Assembly: GCA_050013795.1 (NCBI GenBank)
Contig: JBEKEO010000004.1
Span: forward strand, 1-49,756
Direction of reading: 5' to 3'
DNA: 49,756 nucleotides
Source: CAWHOW01 sp050013795
GTDB taxonomy: Bacteria > Bacteroidota > Bacteroidia > Bacteroidales > CG2-30-32-10
Below, one piece after another: positions 16,486 to 25,415 of this stretch (position 1 is the first letter of the stretch; the number at the start of each line of letters is the position of its first letter). Position numbers and translations under genes: made by a program. Below the pieces are notes generated by a model. It ran no database searches and was not told where the DNA came from. It worked only from the letters and a program-made list of their open reading frames with translations.

Positions 16486-18363
16486 ATGTTTAAAGAATAT
16501 GATGTTATAGTAGTGGGCGCAGGCCATGCGGGATGTGAAGCAGCAGCAGCAGCAGCAAAGCTTGGCTCTTCAGTTTTGCTGATTACAATGAACATGGCAA
16601 ACATGGCTCAGATGTCATGCAATCCAGCTATGGGCGGAATTGCAAAGGGACAAATAGTTAGGGAAATTGATGCACTTGGAGGAATGTCCGGAATTATTAC
16701 CGACAAGACCATGATACAATTCAGGATGCTGAATAAATCAAAAGGTCCCGCCATGTGGAGCCCGAGAGCTCAAAGCGACAGAACGCTTTTCTCATTGGAG
16801 TGGAGAAAAGAACTTGAAAGTATTCCTAATCTGGATTTTTGGCAAGATACAGTAGTTGGTGTTCTGGTAAAAGATAAAACGGTTAAAGGTGTAAAGACAG
16901 CGTTAGGAATAGAAATCAAGTCCAAATCTGTAGTTCTTACTAATGGAACATTTTTAAATGGAATTATACATATTGGAGAGAAGAGTTTTAAAGGTGGGAG
17001 ATATAGTGAAGCATCTGCTTGGGGTTTAACCGAGTCTTTAAAGGAAATTGGGTTCGAAGCAGGTAGAATGAAAACAGGAACACCAGTTAGGGTTGATGGT
17101 CGTTCTTTGAATTTTGAAAGAATGGTAGAGCAACCCGGTGATGATATTCCTGGTAAGTTTTCATTTTCTGACACCTCTTCATTAATGAAGCAAAGGAGTT
17201 GTTACTTGACGTATACAAACCTGAAAGTACATGATATTTTACGAAGGGGTTTTGACAGATCACCATTATTTGTTGGCCGTATTAAGGGTGTGGGGCCAAG
17301 ATATTGTCCTTCAATAGAGGATAAGATTGAACGATTCTCAGAAAAAGACAGACATCAATTATTTATTGAACCTGAAGGCTGGGATACGGCTGAATATTAT
17401 GTTAATGGTTTTTCATCTTCTTTACCAGAAGAAATACAATATGAAGCTTTAAAAAAAGTGCCAGGATTCGAAGATGTAAAAATTTTCAGACCAGGATATG
17501 CAATAGAATATGATTACTTTCCGCCAACTCAATTAAAACTTTCACTTGAAACTAAAATAGTTGATAATTTGTATTTCGCTGGACAAATTAATGGAACTAC
17601 GGGATACGAGGAAGCGGCTTGTCAAGGCCTAATGGCAGGAATAAATGCACATAGAAAAATAAGCGAATTAACTCCATTAATTCTTAAAAGATCCGAAGCT
17701 TATATAGGAGTACTAATTGATGATCTTGTTACAAAGGGAACGTCAGAACCTTACAGAATGTTTACTTCGCGAGCTGAATTCAGGATATTATTAAGACAAG
17801 ATAATGCTGATTTAAGGCTTACGTCAAAGGGATATGAACTGGGATTGGCAAATAACAAACGTTCAAATGCTATTAAAATAAAAGGAGATGCTATTGAGAA
17901 GATTATTCATTATTTAAAAACGGAAAATGTAAATGCAGATGAAGTCAATGATTTATTAATTTCAGTAGATACCCCTGTTTTAATTCAAAAGACGAAGATA
18001 GGAAACTTGTTATTAAGGCCACAGATATTCATATCTGAAATGGTAAAACATTTGCCGGTATTTGAAAATTATATTAATAGCTTAAGTCTTGGCACAAAAT
18101 ATGATGAGATATTGGAAGAAGCAGAAATATCCTTTAAATATGAAAATTATATTGAAAAAGAAAAAGAGATAGCAGATAAGCAAAACAGATTGGAGAATAT
18201 TAATATTTCAGAAGATTTTGATTTTATGAAATTGCAATCATTATCAAGCGAAGCCAGAGAAAAATTAACCAAAATTAAACCAAGAACCCTTGGGCAGGCA
18301 TCGCGAATCAGCGGTGTTTCACCATCCGATATTTCTGTGTTAATGATTTATCTTGGTCGGTAA
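16486..18363 (+). CDS. mnmG: tRNA uridine-5-carboxymethylaminomethyl modification enzyme MnmG (GidA)
   Basis: The start is taken at ATG 16486 (MFKEYDVIVVGAGHAGCEAA), giving 625 residues, the normal family length; an upstream in-frame start would extend into ybeY and add a non-conserved stretch. MnmG is the FAD-dependent partner of MnmE (TrmE) that installs the cmnm5 group on the wobble uridine of certain tRNAs. Visible hallmarks are the dinucleotide-binding GAGHAG near residue 12, SCNPAMGGIAKG near 46-57, GPRYCPSIEDKI (catalytic-type Cys region) near 270, and GQINGTTGYEEAACQGLMAG near 365-385. The C-terminal MnmE-binding helical region ends RTLGQASRISGVSPSDISVLMIYL. It is flanked by two parS-like sites. 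Confidence 0.95.
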   Translation: MFKEYDVIVVGAGHAGCEAAAAAAKLGSSVLLITMNMANMAQMSCNPAMGGIAKGQIVREIDALGGMSGIITDKTMIQFRMLNKSKGPAMWSPRAQSDRTLFSLEWRKELESIPNLDFWQDTVVGVLVKDKTVKGVKTALGIEIKSKSVVLTNGTFLNGIIHIGEKSFKGGRYSEASAWGLTESLKEIGFEAGRMKTGTPVRVDGRSLNFERMVEQPGDDIPGKFSFSDTSSLMKQRSCYLTYTNLKVHDILRRGFDRSPLFVGRIKGVGPRYCPSIEDKIERFSEKDRHQLFIEPEGWDTAEYYVNGFSSSLPEEIQYEALKKVPGFEDVKIFRPGYAIEYDYFPPTQLKLSLETKIVDNLYFAGQINGTTGYEEAACQGLMAGINAHRKISELTPLILKRSEAYIGVLIDDLVTKGTSEPYRMFTSRAEFRILLRQDNADLRLTSKGYELGLANNKRSNAIKIKGDAIEKIIHYLKTENVNADEVNDLLISVDTPVLIQKTKIGNLLLRPQIFISEMVKHLPVFENYINSLSLGTKYDEILEEAEISFKYENYIEKEKEIADKQNRLENINISEDFDFMKLQSLSSEAREKLTKIKPRTLGQASRISGVSPSDISVLMIYLGR

Positions 18364-18365
18364 AC

Positions 18366-18381
18366 TGTTTCACGTGGAACA
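18366..18381. promoter_or_regulatory. parS centromere site, copy 2
   Basis: TGTTTCACGTGGAACA is the reverse complement of TGTTCCACGTGAAACA, an exact fit to TGTTnCACGTGAAACA. It sits 3 nt after the mnmG stop and 13 nt before the next ATG, in the short gap between genes. Confidence 0.87.
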
Positions 18382-18393
18382 AATTTTAAAATT

Positions 18394-19281
18394 ATGGAAG
18401 AAATTAAGAATTGTTTGATTTGTGGAAAGCCGGATTTCACTTCTTATTTGAACTGCACTGATTATTTTCTTACGAAAGAAACATTTAATATTGTTAAATG
18501 TAAATCCTGTGGATTTATATTTGTAAATCCAAGACCAAGCAAAGCAGAGTTATATAAGTATTATGAATCCCAGGAATATATTTCTCATTCAGGTACGAAG
18601 AAAGGCTTAGTGAATTTCGTTTATACAAAGATTAGAAAATATACTCACTCAACAAAATTACAGCTTGTAGGTAAATATGCAAAAGGGAAAAACATACTTG
18701 ATATCGGATGCGGTAGCGGTGAATTGCTTAGCCTTTTAAAAAATAAAGGTTGGCAAACTTTAGGTATAGAACCAAATCAGAATGCAAGAAATTTTGCAGT
18801 TTCTGAATATAAGTTGGATGTAAAAGACGAATCAGAAATTGAAAATATACGAGATAATTCAAAAGATGTAATTTCAATGTGGCATGTTTTAGAACATGTT
18901 TCAGATCTTAATGAAAGGGTAGGGGAGTTGAAAAGAATTTTGAAAAAAGATGGTACGGTTTTTATTGCTGTTCCCAATAGTATTTCGTATGACGCAAAAT
19001 ATTACAAAGAATTTTGGGCGGCCTATGATGTTCCCAGACATCTTTATCACTTTACACCTGATTCAATGAAAAGATTGCTTGAAAAATTTAAATTTAACAT
19101 TACTGAGATAGTACCAATGAAATTTGATTCATACTATGTAAGCATGTTGAGTGAAAAATATAAGACAGGCAGATCAAATATACTAAAAGCGTCATATATT
19201 GGCTGGAAATCAAATCGTTATGCAAGAAAAGATAAAATATCATATTCCAGCCTCCTGTATGTTATTCATAATGTTTCTTAA
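18394..19281 (+). CDS. Class I SAM-dependent methyltransferase with N-terminal zinc-ribbon-like motif
   Basis: The 295-residue protein starts with a C-x-x-C ... C-x-x-C pair (CLICGKPDF near residue 7, VKCKSCGFIFVNPRPS near 40) typical of Methyltransf_23-type enzymes. The Rossmann SAM-binding motif ILDIGCGSGE is near residue 105, followed by GIEPN (acidic end of beta 2) and VISMWHVLEHVSDL (motif III-IV region, WHVLEH). This family often acts on sugars or quinone-like substrates; the substrate here cannot be deduced. It follows mnmG by 30 nt and may be in the same transcript. The C-terminus (YSSLLYVIHNVS) looks complete. Confidence 0.85.
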   Translation: MEEIKNCLICGKPDFTSYLNCTDYFLTKETFNIVKCKSCGFIFVNPRPSKAELYKYYESQEYISHSGTKKGLVNFVYTKIRKYTHSTKLQLVGKYAKGKNILDIGCGSGELLSLLKNKGWQTLGIEPNQNARNFAVSEYKLDVKDESEIENIRDNSKDVISMWHVLEHVSDLNERVGELKRILKKDGTVFIAVPNSISYDAKYYKEFWAAYDVPRHLYHFTPDSMKRLLEKFKFNITEIVPMKFDSYYVSMLSEKYKTGRSNILKASYIGWKSNRYARKDKISYSSLLYVIHNVS

Positions 19282-19387
19282 TAATAGGGGCTGCCTTTTA
19301 TTTCATTATTTGTTTTTATTACTTTTAATATAGAATTAAATTTAAAAATAATTATTATAGCTTCTTAAGTAAGTTTTATAAAATAAA

Positions 19388-22300
19388 ATGAAATCCGGTA
19401 AACGAAATATTTTTTTGTGCTTTGTTTTGTTGATTCTTTTTGCCGGAATTACTTTTTCCTTAAATTTAAGATCTAAAAAGGAACTGAATTATGCAAATAA
19501 CACAAAGCAATTTTGCGAAACACTTCACGGAAAAGAAAAGCTATTAAATTCACTACTTGACAAAATTATTATTAATCTTAAAAACACTACTTCGAAAAGG
19601 GTATTAATATCAGACTTTGGTAGTTATCAAAAAGCATATAAAGAAAGCGAAATTGCTGTTGTAGTTTCGCAGCACGACTCTACTTTATTTTGGTCAACAA
19701 ATACAATACCCGTAGAAGATATTGTCTTAGATTCTTTATTTATTTCGGAAATATTTCACTTAAGTAATGGTTGGTACGAGGTGCGCGAACGCAAGTATGA
19801 TGATTATCTTGTTCGAGGTGCCATTCTTATTAAAAGAGAATATAATTACCAGAACGATTATCTGAAAACTGAATTTCAAAAGGATTTTTCTTTGCCCGAC
19901 AATTGTGAAATTCAATTGGTAGAAGGGGAGCATAATATATTCTCTTCTGAAGGGTATCTGTTAGGTTCATTGTTGTTCAAGAAAAATACTACATTGCCTG
20001 ATAGCGCAAATCACTTGTTATTTATCAGTTTTATTCTGACATATATATTTTTTATTTCATTCCTGATACTGTTATTAGAAAGCATTTACACCAAGTTTAA
20101 TTTTAATAGGGTAATCTTTATTTCACTGATTTGTTTATTAATACTTGGGTTGAGATCTTTTCTTTTTAGTTTCAATATTCCGGCAGCAATATATTCGCTT
20201 GATATTTTCGGGCCGAAATATTATGCATATTCTGAATTCCTGCCTTCACTGGGAGATATGCTTTTAAATCTGATCACTATCTTTATTGTCGGTATTTTGC
20301 TTTTCAGAAGTTTACACAAAGAAAGAAGAATAAAAAGAAATATTGCAGTTCCCTTCAGAATAGCAATTGCTGTGATTCTATTCTTCACTATAGGTGTAGT
20401 ATATCTTTTCACCTATTATTTGATACGGGGCCTAATTGTAAATTCAAGCTTATCATTCGACTTAAACAATATCTTCGGACTTGATTTTTACAGCGTAATT
20501 GGCTTCTTGACTGTTGCATTTGCATTATTATCATTTTTCTTAATGGCTTATATTTTAGCCGAAACAGCATTTAATCTGAATAGTAAAAAGTTGAGGGAAT
20601 ATTACATTTCATTGGTCATTAGTATTGTTATTTTAGGGTTGGTTAACCTCTTTTCCAATCAATTAAGTTGGTTCTATTTTGCCATATTTATATTATTACT
20701 GGTTGCAATTGGGTTTTATCTTAAAAAAGACAACGGGAAATTTACCATACAGCCAATTATTCTTTATATTATCCTGTTTGCTTTATTTTCGACCTATTGT
20801 TTTTATGAAAATAATACATATAAAGAACGCGAGAAAAGAAAATTGCTAGCTTCACAACTTGCAGTTGAACAGGACCCAATAGCGGAATATTTGTTTGAAG
20901 GCGTTGAAAAGAAAATAATATCGGATACTCTTATCAGGAGAGAAGTAAGCGCTGAAGATGCCGACGAATCGATCATCACAAAACAAATTAAACCTGATTA
21001 TTTAAACGGGTATTTTTCACGATACAATTTCCAGATAACCGTTTGCAGTCCCAAGCAAATACTGATTAATAAATCTGATAACACTAAATCTAACTGCGAT
21101 TCGTTTTTTCTTGCCATGGTGCATAACTTGGGAACCGCTACCATGAACCCAGATCTATTTATACTAAACAATGGCTCGGAGAAAAACAGTTATATTGCAA
21201 GATTACCGTTTTATAAGAATGAAGGGGATAGTATTCCGTATGCTAATATGTACCTTGAGTTTGGGTCGAAGTTTGCACCAAAAGAGCCCGGTTATCCAGA
21301 GTTATTAATAAACAAGGATATAAAAATAAACAAGGACCTGTATAATTATTCTTATGCGAAATATTCCAATAATCTGCTTATTCTGCAATCAGGGAAGTAT
21401 TATTATAGCATAAATTCAAACATCTATAACCATACTGACGGCGAATTTTCATTCTTCGAAAAAGATAATTATGATCATTTGTTCTATAGGATAGACGCGA
21501 AGTCATGTTTAATCCTTAGTAAGAAAAGCGAAGACCTGCTTGACATTATAGCTCCGTTCTCATATATTTTTGTTTTTTATTTCCTGTGCGCTCTTACAAT
21601 ACTGTTTATCCTTAATTTCCCCTTAAGGATGAAAGAAATAAATCTAAACTTTAAAGCAAGAGTGCAGGTTTCGGTTGTTTCTATACTGGTCTTTTCGTTT
21701 ATTACTATCGGTATTTCAACCTTGTATTATATTGTTGGCCTTTATGATAAAAAGAATAATGATGATATTAGCGAAAAGGTTCATTCCGTGCAGGTAGAGG
21801 TGGAAAACAATCTTGGCGACGCCCCCGGCATTACTCCCGAAATGAAAGACTATGTTTCGGATATACTTAATAAAGACTCTTATATTTTTTCTACTGACAT
21901 CAATATTTATACACCTGGCGGAATATTAGTCGCTTCATCCAGACCGCAGGTTTTTGACGAGGGGATGATTTCAAGGAAAATGGATGCCAAAGCCTTCAGC
22001 GAGCTTTCGTTAAGCAAGCATACTTTATACATACACGATGAAAATATAGGCAATATGAAATATCTTTCTGCCTATGTACCGTTCAGAAACAATAATAATC
22101 AACTGGCAGGATATATTAACCTTCCTTATTTCGCGAAGCAAAGCGAGTTGAAAAAGGAAATTTCCACTTTTCTTATAACATTTATAAATATCAATGTAAT
22201 TCTAACGGCGATAGCTATTATTATAGCGCTGCTTGTTTCCAATTACATTACACGCCCGATGAAATTCATTAAAGATAAACTAAGCCAGATAAAGTTGGGG

Positions 22301-23086
22301 CGTAAGAATGAAAAAATTGAATGGACGCGCAATGACGAAATAGGAGGGCTTATAAACGAATACAACAGGATGATTGACGAACTTGCTGAAAGTGCTGAAT
22401 TGCTTGCTCGATCCGAACGCGAAAGCGCTTGGCGAGAAATGGCCAAGCAAGTGGCACATGAAATAAAGAATCCTCTTACGCCTATGAAACTAAGCATTCA
22501 GCATTTGCAACGGTCGTGGGAAGACAAAGCACCCGACTGGAACGAAAGACTGAGCAGGTTTACCCGAACAATGATTGAACAAATTGAATCACTGAATAAG
22601 ATAGCTGCTGAATTTTCTGATTTTGCCAAGATGCCAAAGGCTAAGAACGAGAATGTTGACATTGCAGAAATACTTGAAAATGCTGTTGAACTTTTTCAGG
22701 ATAATAAACTTCAGATCAATATTCAGAATACCTGTAATGAGCCTTTAATTATTAATGCGGATAAAACTCAAGTGCTTCGAATCTTTAATAACCTTATCAA
22801 AAATGCTGCACAGGCTATTAATGACGTTGAGAAAGGAAAAATAGACATTCGCTTGTCGAGCACCGAAACGTCATTCCTGGTTAGGATAAGCGATAATGGT
22901 ATAGGAATTACTGACGAGCAAAAGGATAAGATATTTTCACCAAATTTTACAACCAAAACTGGTGGAATGGGACTAGGTCTTGCGATGGTAAAGAATATTG
23001 TGGAAAGTTACCAGGGTAAAATATGGTTTGAATCAGAGCAGAGCTCAGGAACTACTTTCTTTGTTGAATTTCCGGTGTTGTATTAA
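19388..23086 (+). CDS. NtrY-like membrane sensor histidine kinase, 1232 aa
   Basis: An N-terminal membrane helix and a sensor region to about residue 210 are followed by a cluster of about eight membrane helices (210-475). A second extracytoplasmic region comes next, then two helices near 725-785, a further loop and a last helix near 930-950. HAMP follows (TRPMKFIKDKLSQIKLG). The kinase core has REMAKQVAHEIKNPLTPMKL with phospho-acceptor His1024, the NtrY-type H-box, then the N box NLIKNAAQAI, G1 DNGIG, and G2 GGMGLGLAM. This enzyme should autophosphorylate and pass phosphate to a response regulator, none of which is encoded in the window (orphan). The stimulus is unknown. Its stop overlaps the convergent stop of the MltD-like gene. 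Confidence 0.9.
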   Translation: MKSGKRNIFLCFVLLILFAGITFSLNLRSKKELNYANNTKQFCETLHGKEKLLNSLLDKIIINLKNTTSKRVLISDFGSYQKAYKESEIAVVVSQHDSTLFWSTNTIPVEDIVLDSLFISEIFHLSNGWYEVRERKYDDYLVRGAILIKREYNYQNDYLKTEFQKDFSLPDNCEIQLVEGEHNIFSSEGYLLGSLLFKKNTTLPDSANHLLFISFILTYIFFISFLILLLESIYTKFNFNRVIFISLICLLILGLRSFLFSFNIPAAIYSLDIFGPKYYAYSEFLPSLGDMLLNLITIFIVGILLFRSLHKERRIKRNIAVPFRIAIAVILFFTIGVVYLFTYYLIRGLIVNSSLSFDLNNIFGLDFYSVIGFLTVAFALLSFFLMAYILAETAFNLNSKKLREYYISLVISIVILGLVNLFSNQLSWFYFAIFILLLVAIGFYLKKDNGKFTIQPIILYIILFALFSTYCFYENNTYKEREKRKLLASQLAVEQDPIAEYLFEGVEKKIISDTLIRREVSAEDADESIITKQIKPDYLNGYFSRYNFQITVCSPKQILINKSDNTKSNCDSFFLAMVHNLGTATMNPDLFILNNGSEKNSYIARLPFYKNEGDSIPYANMYLEFGSKFAPKEPGYPELLINKDIKINKDLYNYSYAKYSNNLLILQSGKYYYSINSNIYNHTDGEFSFFEKDNYDHLFYRIDAKSCLILSKKSEDLLDIIAPFSYIFVFYFLCALTILFILNFPLRMKEINLNFKARVQVSVVSILVFSFITIGISTLYYIVGLYDKKNNDDISEKVHSVQVEVENNLGDAPGITPEMKDYVSDILNKDSYIFSTDINIYTPGGILVASSRPQVFDEGMISRKMDAKAFSELSLSKHTLYIHDENIGNMKYLSAYVPFRNNNNQLAGYINLPYFAKQSELKKEISTFLITFININVILTAIAIIIALLVSNYITRPMKFIKDKLSQIKLGRKNEKIEWTRNDEIGGLINEYNRMIDELAESAELLARSERESAWREMAKQVAHEIKNPLTPMKLSIQHLQRSWEDKAPDWNERLSRFTRTMIEQIESLNKIAAEFSDFAKMPKAKNENVDIAEILENAVELFQDNKLQINIQNTCNEPLIINADKTQVLRIFNNLIKNAAQAINDVEKGKIDIRLSSTETSFLVRISDNGIGITDEQKDKIFSPNFTTKTGGMGLGLAMVKNIVESYQGKIWFESEQSSGTTFFVEFPVLY

Positions 23087-24795
23087 AGGGCTACTGCTAC
23101 TTTTAATTTCTGTCCAATATAAAGTAAACTGTTATTTGTAAGGTTGTTTAGTCTTTGTATTTCTTCGACCGTGCTGCCTTTATATTGGATTGCTATTCCC
23201 CAAAGGGTATCTCCGGGCTGAACAGTGTGGTAAACATATTTTATGTTTTGCGAACCAGAAACTGTGATATTTGAAGCCTGAATGGTTTTACTTGTATTGC
23301 TTTCGGATTTTATCTCTTGTTTTAATTCTTTAATTTCTTCCCTCTTTACTTTAATTTCCTCTTTCTTTTCTGTTTTTTCTTCTTTCTTCTCTTCTTTTTT
23401 AGCAAGACTTGAATCAGGTTTGGCCGCTATTTTAGCCGGATCCTGTACATAAAGCTTTTGCCCCGGGTAAATACTCATGTTCTTCATTTTATTCCAGTCC
23501 ATGATCTGGGCAACCGTGCAATTGTATTTTGATGCGATCAGTCCAAGGCCATCGCCTGCCATCACAGTATAGGTGTCACCGGATTGGGTATTATTTGCAT
23601 TATAGTTGTTCTTTTTATACAGGTTTTTCTGCACCGTAGCCAAAGAATCTTTAATTCTGGCTTCTTTCTGTTTTTCCGCCAGAATCTTTTCTTCTTCAAG
23701 CATAGCCTTGGTTTTGTAATTGTATATAGACGTTTCATTGGTCATAAAATCGCCAATATTTTTCTTTGGAAGCCGCAAGGTGTATCTTTCATCGCCAAAA
23801 GAAGGAATAATCTTTTCCTTGAAGGCGGGATTTAGAAATGTAATTTCGTCAAGAGGTATGTTTAAAGCTTCTGAAATCTGGTCGAATGTGAGTTTTTGTT
23901 TCACTGTTACAGTATCTGTTTCAAAACTCAGAAAATCGGGGGCGACAGGATAAAGATTGTGTTCCGATGCATAATTCATGACATAAACAACCGCGATAAA
24001 TGCCGGTACATATCCTTGTGTTTCTCGTGGCAGATATTGTTTTATTTTCCAGAAATTTGTTTCACCGTTTGATCTCCTGATCGCCTTATTTACATTTCCG
24101 GCACCGGAATTATAGGCAGCAAGGACCAATGACCAGTCTTTATACAAGCTGTATAAATCTTTGAAATATTCACATGCGGCAATAGTTGATTTAACCGGGT
24201 CGAACCTATCGTCAACATAGGAAGTAATTTCAAGCCCGTACATTTTTCCTGTGCCATAAACGAACTGCCACAAACCACCAGCTCCCGCCCATGATTTGTT
24301 AACTGGGATCAATGCCGATTCAATTATTGCAACATATTTAAGTTCAAGAGGAATATCATATTTGTTAAGGTATTCTTCGAAAATCGGGAAATAATATTCA
24401 GCCAGACCAAGCAAACGACAAGTTGTTTGCCTTTTTTTCACCGCATAAAGGTCGATGAAGCTTTTAACATCCTCGTTATATACCAAGCCAAAAGGAGACT
24501 TTGCATTTAGCCTTGCAATTCGGAGCTTATATATAGAATCACTGAAAACAGGAACAAAGTTGGGTGCGTAATGATATTTATTCAACGACATAATATCAAT
24601 GGTAGTATGAGATTTCTGGAAGCATTTAAGTAAAGCCAAACTATCTAAAGCAGCCACAATAGGGTTATCTTTTAATAAAACCGAATGTTTTTTAGAAGTC
24701 GTAGAAGTATCTTTTACTGAAGGCGCGGACTTGGCTTCAGAAGAAATAGCGAACAGGGAAAAGATAAATAATAGTAAAACGTTCAGATGTTTCAT
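23083..24795 (-). CDS. MltD-like lytic transglycosylase with LysM domains, 570 aa
   Basis: The start is taken at 24795 (MKHLNVLLLFIFSLFAISSEAK, a signal peptide); an in-frame ATG seven codons upstream adds nothing signal-like. The SLT domain has YVAIIESALIP (catalytic Glu159), NKSWAGAGGLWQF and LAAYNSGAGNVNKAI, the GH23 family-1D pattern. Two LysM domains follow: DTYTVMAGDGLGLIASKYN and YHTVQPGDTLWGIAIQYKG. A Lys/Glu-rich charged linker separates them (KKEEKKEEKTEKKEEIK). A third, degenerate LysM-like region may lie before the first (LTFDQISEALNIPLDEITFLNP). The enzyme should cleave peptidoglycan glycan strands in the periplasm to form 1,6-anhydroMurNAc ends. Confidence 0.9.
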   Translation of the reverse strand: MKHLNVLLLFIFSLFAISSEAKSAPSVKDTSTTSKKHSVLLKDNPIVAALDSLALLKCFQKSHTTIDIMSLNKYHYAPNFVPVFSDSIYKLRIARLNAKSPFGLVYNEDVKSFIDLYAVKKRQTTCRLLGLAEYYFPIFEEYLNKYDIPLELKYVAIIESALIPVNKSWAGAGGLWQFVYGTGKMYGLEITSYVDDRFDPVKSTIAACEYFKDLYSLYKDWSLVLAAYNSGAGNVNKAIRRSNGETNFWKIKQYLPRETQGYVPAFIAVVYVMNYASEHNLYPVAPDFLSFETDTVTVKQKLTFDQISEALNIPLDEITFLNPAFKEKIIPSFGDERYTLRLPKKNIGDFMTNETSIYNYKTKAMLEEEKILAEKQKEARIKDSLATVQKNLYKKNNYNANNTQSGDTYTVMAGDGLGLIASKYNCTVAQIMDWNKMKNMSIYPGQKLYVQDPAKIAAKPDSSLAKKEEKKEEKTEKKEEIKVKREEIKELKQEIKSESNTSKTIQASNITVSGSQNIKYVYHTVQPGDTLWGIAIQYKGSTVEEIQRLNNLTNNSLLYIGQKLKVAVAL

Positions 24796-25012
24796 CTTCC
24801 AGAGATTTGTTACCATTTTATTTTTTAGTAATTAGGTTGAAAATGCTGCTTTATAATATATTCAACTTTGCAAAATACAACAATTTCATAGAAATTAAAA
24901 AGACCGATAACACTTTTTCAACAACAGGCTGTTGTTAATAACCTCACCAAATTTTGCCTTTGCAAATAAATACTTTGCTAAGTAGGCGGTTAGCAGTCAG
25001 AAACAGCGCAAA

Positions 25013-25213
25013 TTATTTCTTTGCCTCTTCATTATTTTCGCCCGGCTTTTTCTCGGTATCTGCCGGTTTCTCATCACCTTTTTGTGCGTCTTTAAATTCT
25101 TTTACGCCCTTGCCTAAGCCTCTCATTAATTCCGGTATCTTTTTGCCACCGAACAATAACAAAATTACAAGTGCGATTAATATTACATGCCAAGGTCTGA
25201 GTAGGTCTCCCAT
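25013..25213 (-). CDS. tatA: Sec-independent protein translocase subunit TatA
   Basis: The 66-residue protein has one N-terminal membrane helix (WHVILIALVILLLFGGKKIPELMRG) followed by an amphipathic helix (GLGKGVKEFKDAQK) and an acidic/basic tail. The F-G-x-K-K-I-P-E-L-x-R-G-x-G hinge is the TatA/TatE signature. TatA oligomers form the passage through which folded Tat substrates cross the inner membrane. No tatC is in the window. A -7 box TATTTTTG (read on the minus strand) lies at 25270-25277. Confidence 0.93.
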   Translation of the reverse strand: MGDLLRPWHVILIALVILLLFGGKKIPELMRGLGKGVKEFKDAQKGDEKPADTEKKPGENNEEAKK

Positions 25214-25269
25214 AATAATATTTTTAAGTTAATTGTACAAAGTTTAAAGGATTCTTGAACTTTGCTCTA

Positions 25270-25277
25270 CAAAAATA
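25270..25277 (-). promoter_or_regulatory. Bacteroidota -7 promoter box for tatA
   Basis: Read on the minus strand this is TATTTTTG, an exact TAnnTTTG box about 57 nt upstream of the tatA ATG. The -33 region is weak. Confidence 0.45.
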
Positions 25278-25390
25278 CATATAATTGTTGAAATAAAGAT
25301 ATTATGAATAGATTCCCTGCATGAATAACTTAGAGAATAATATACATCTTTTAACCACAGAGCCCACCGCGGCGAACCGTAATAGTCCAA

Positions 25391-25411
25391 CCTGCCTTGC
25401 TGTCAGGCGGG
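25391..25411 (-). repeat. GC-rich mini-hairpin, CCTGCC-N9-GGCGGG
   Basis: The 6-bp arms CCTGCC and GGCGGG are separated by 9 nt, beginning just past the stop of the M28 peptidase gene. Copies with the same spacing occur at 47406-47426 and, inverted, at 47863-47883. It may act as a terminator stem. Confidence 0.5.
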
Positions 25412-25415
25412 CCGC

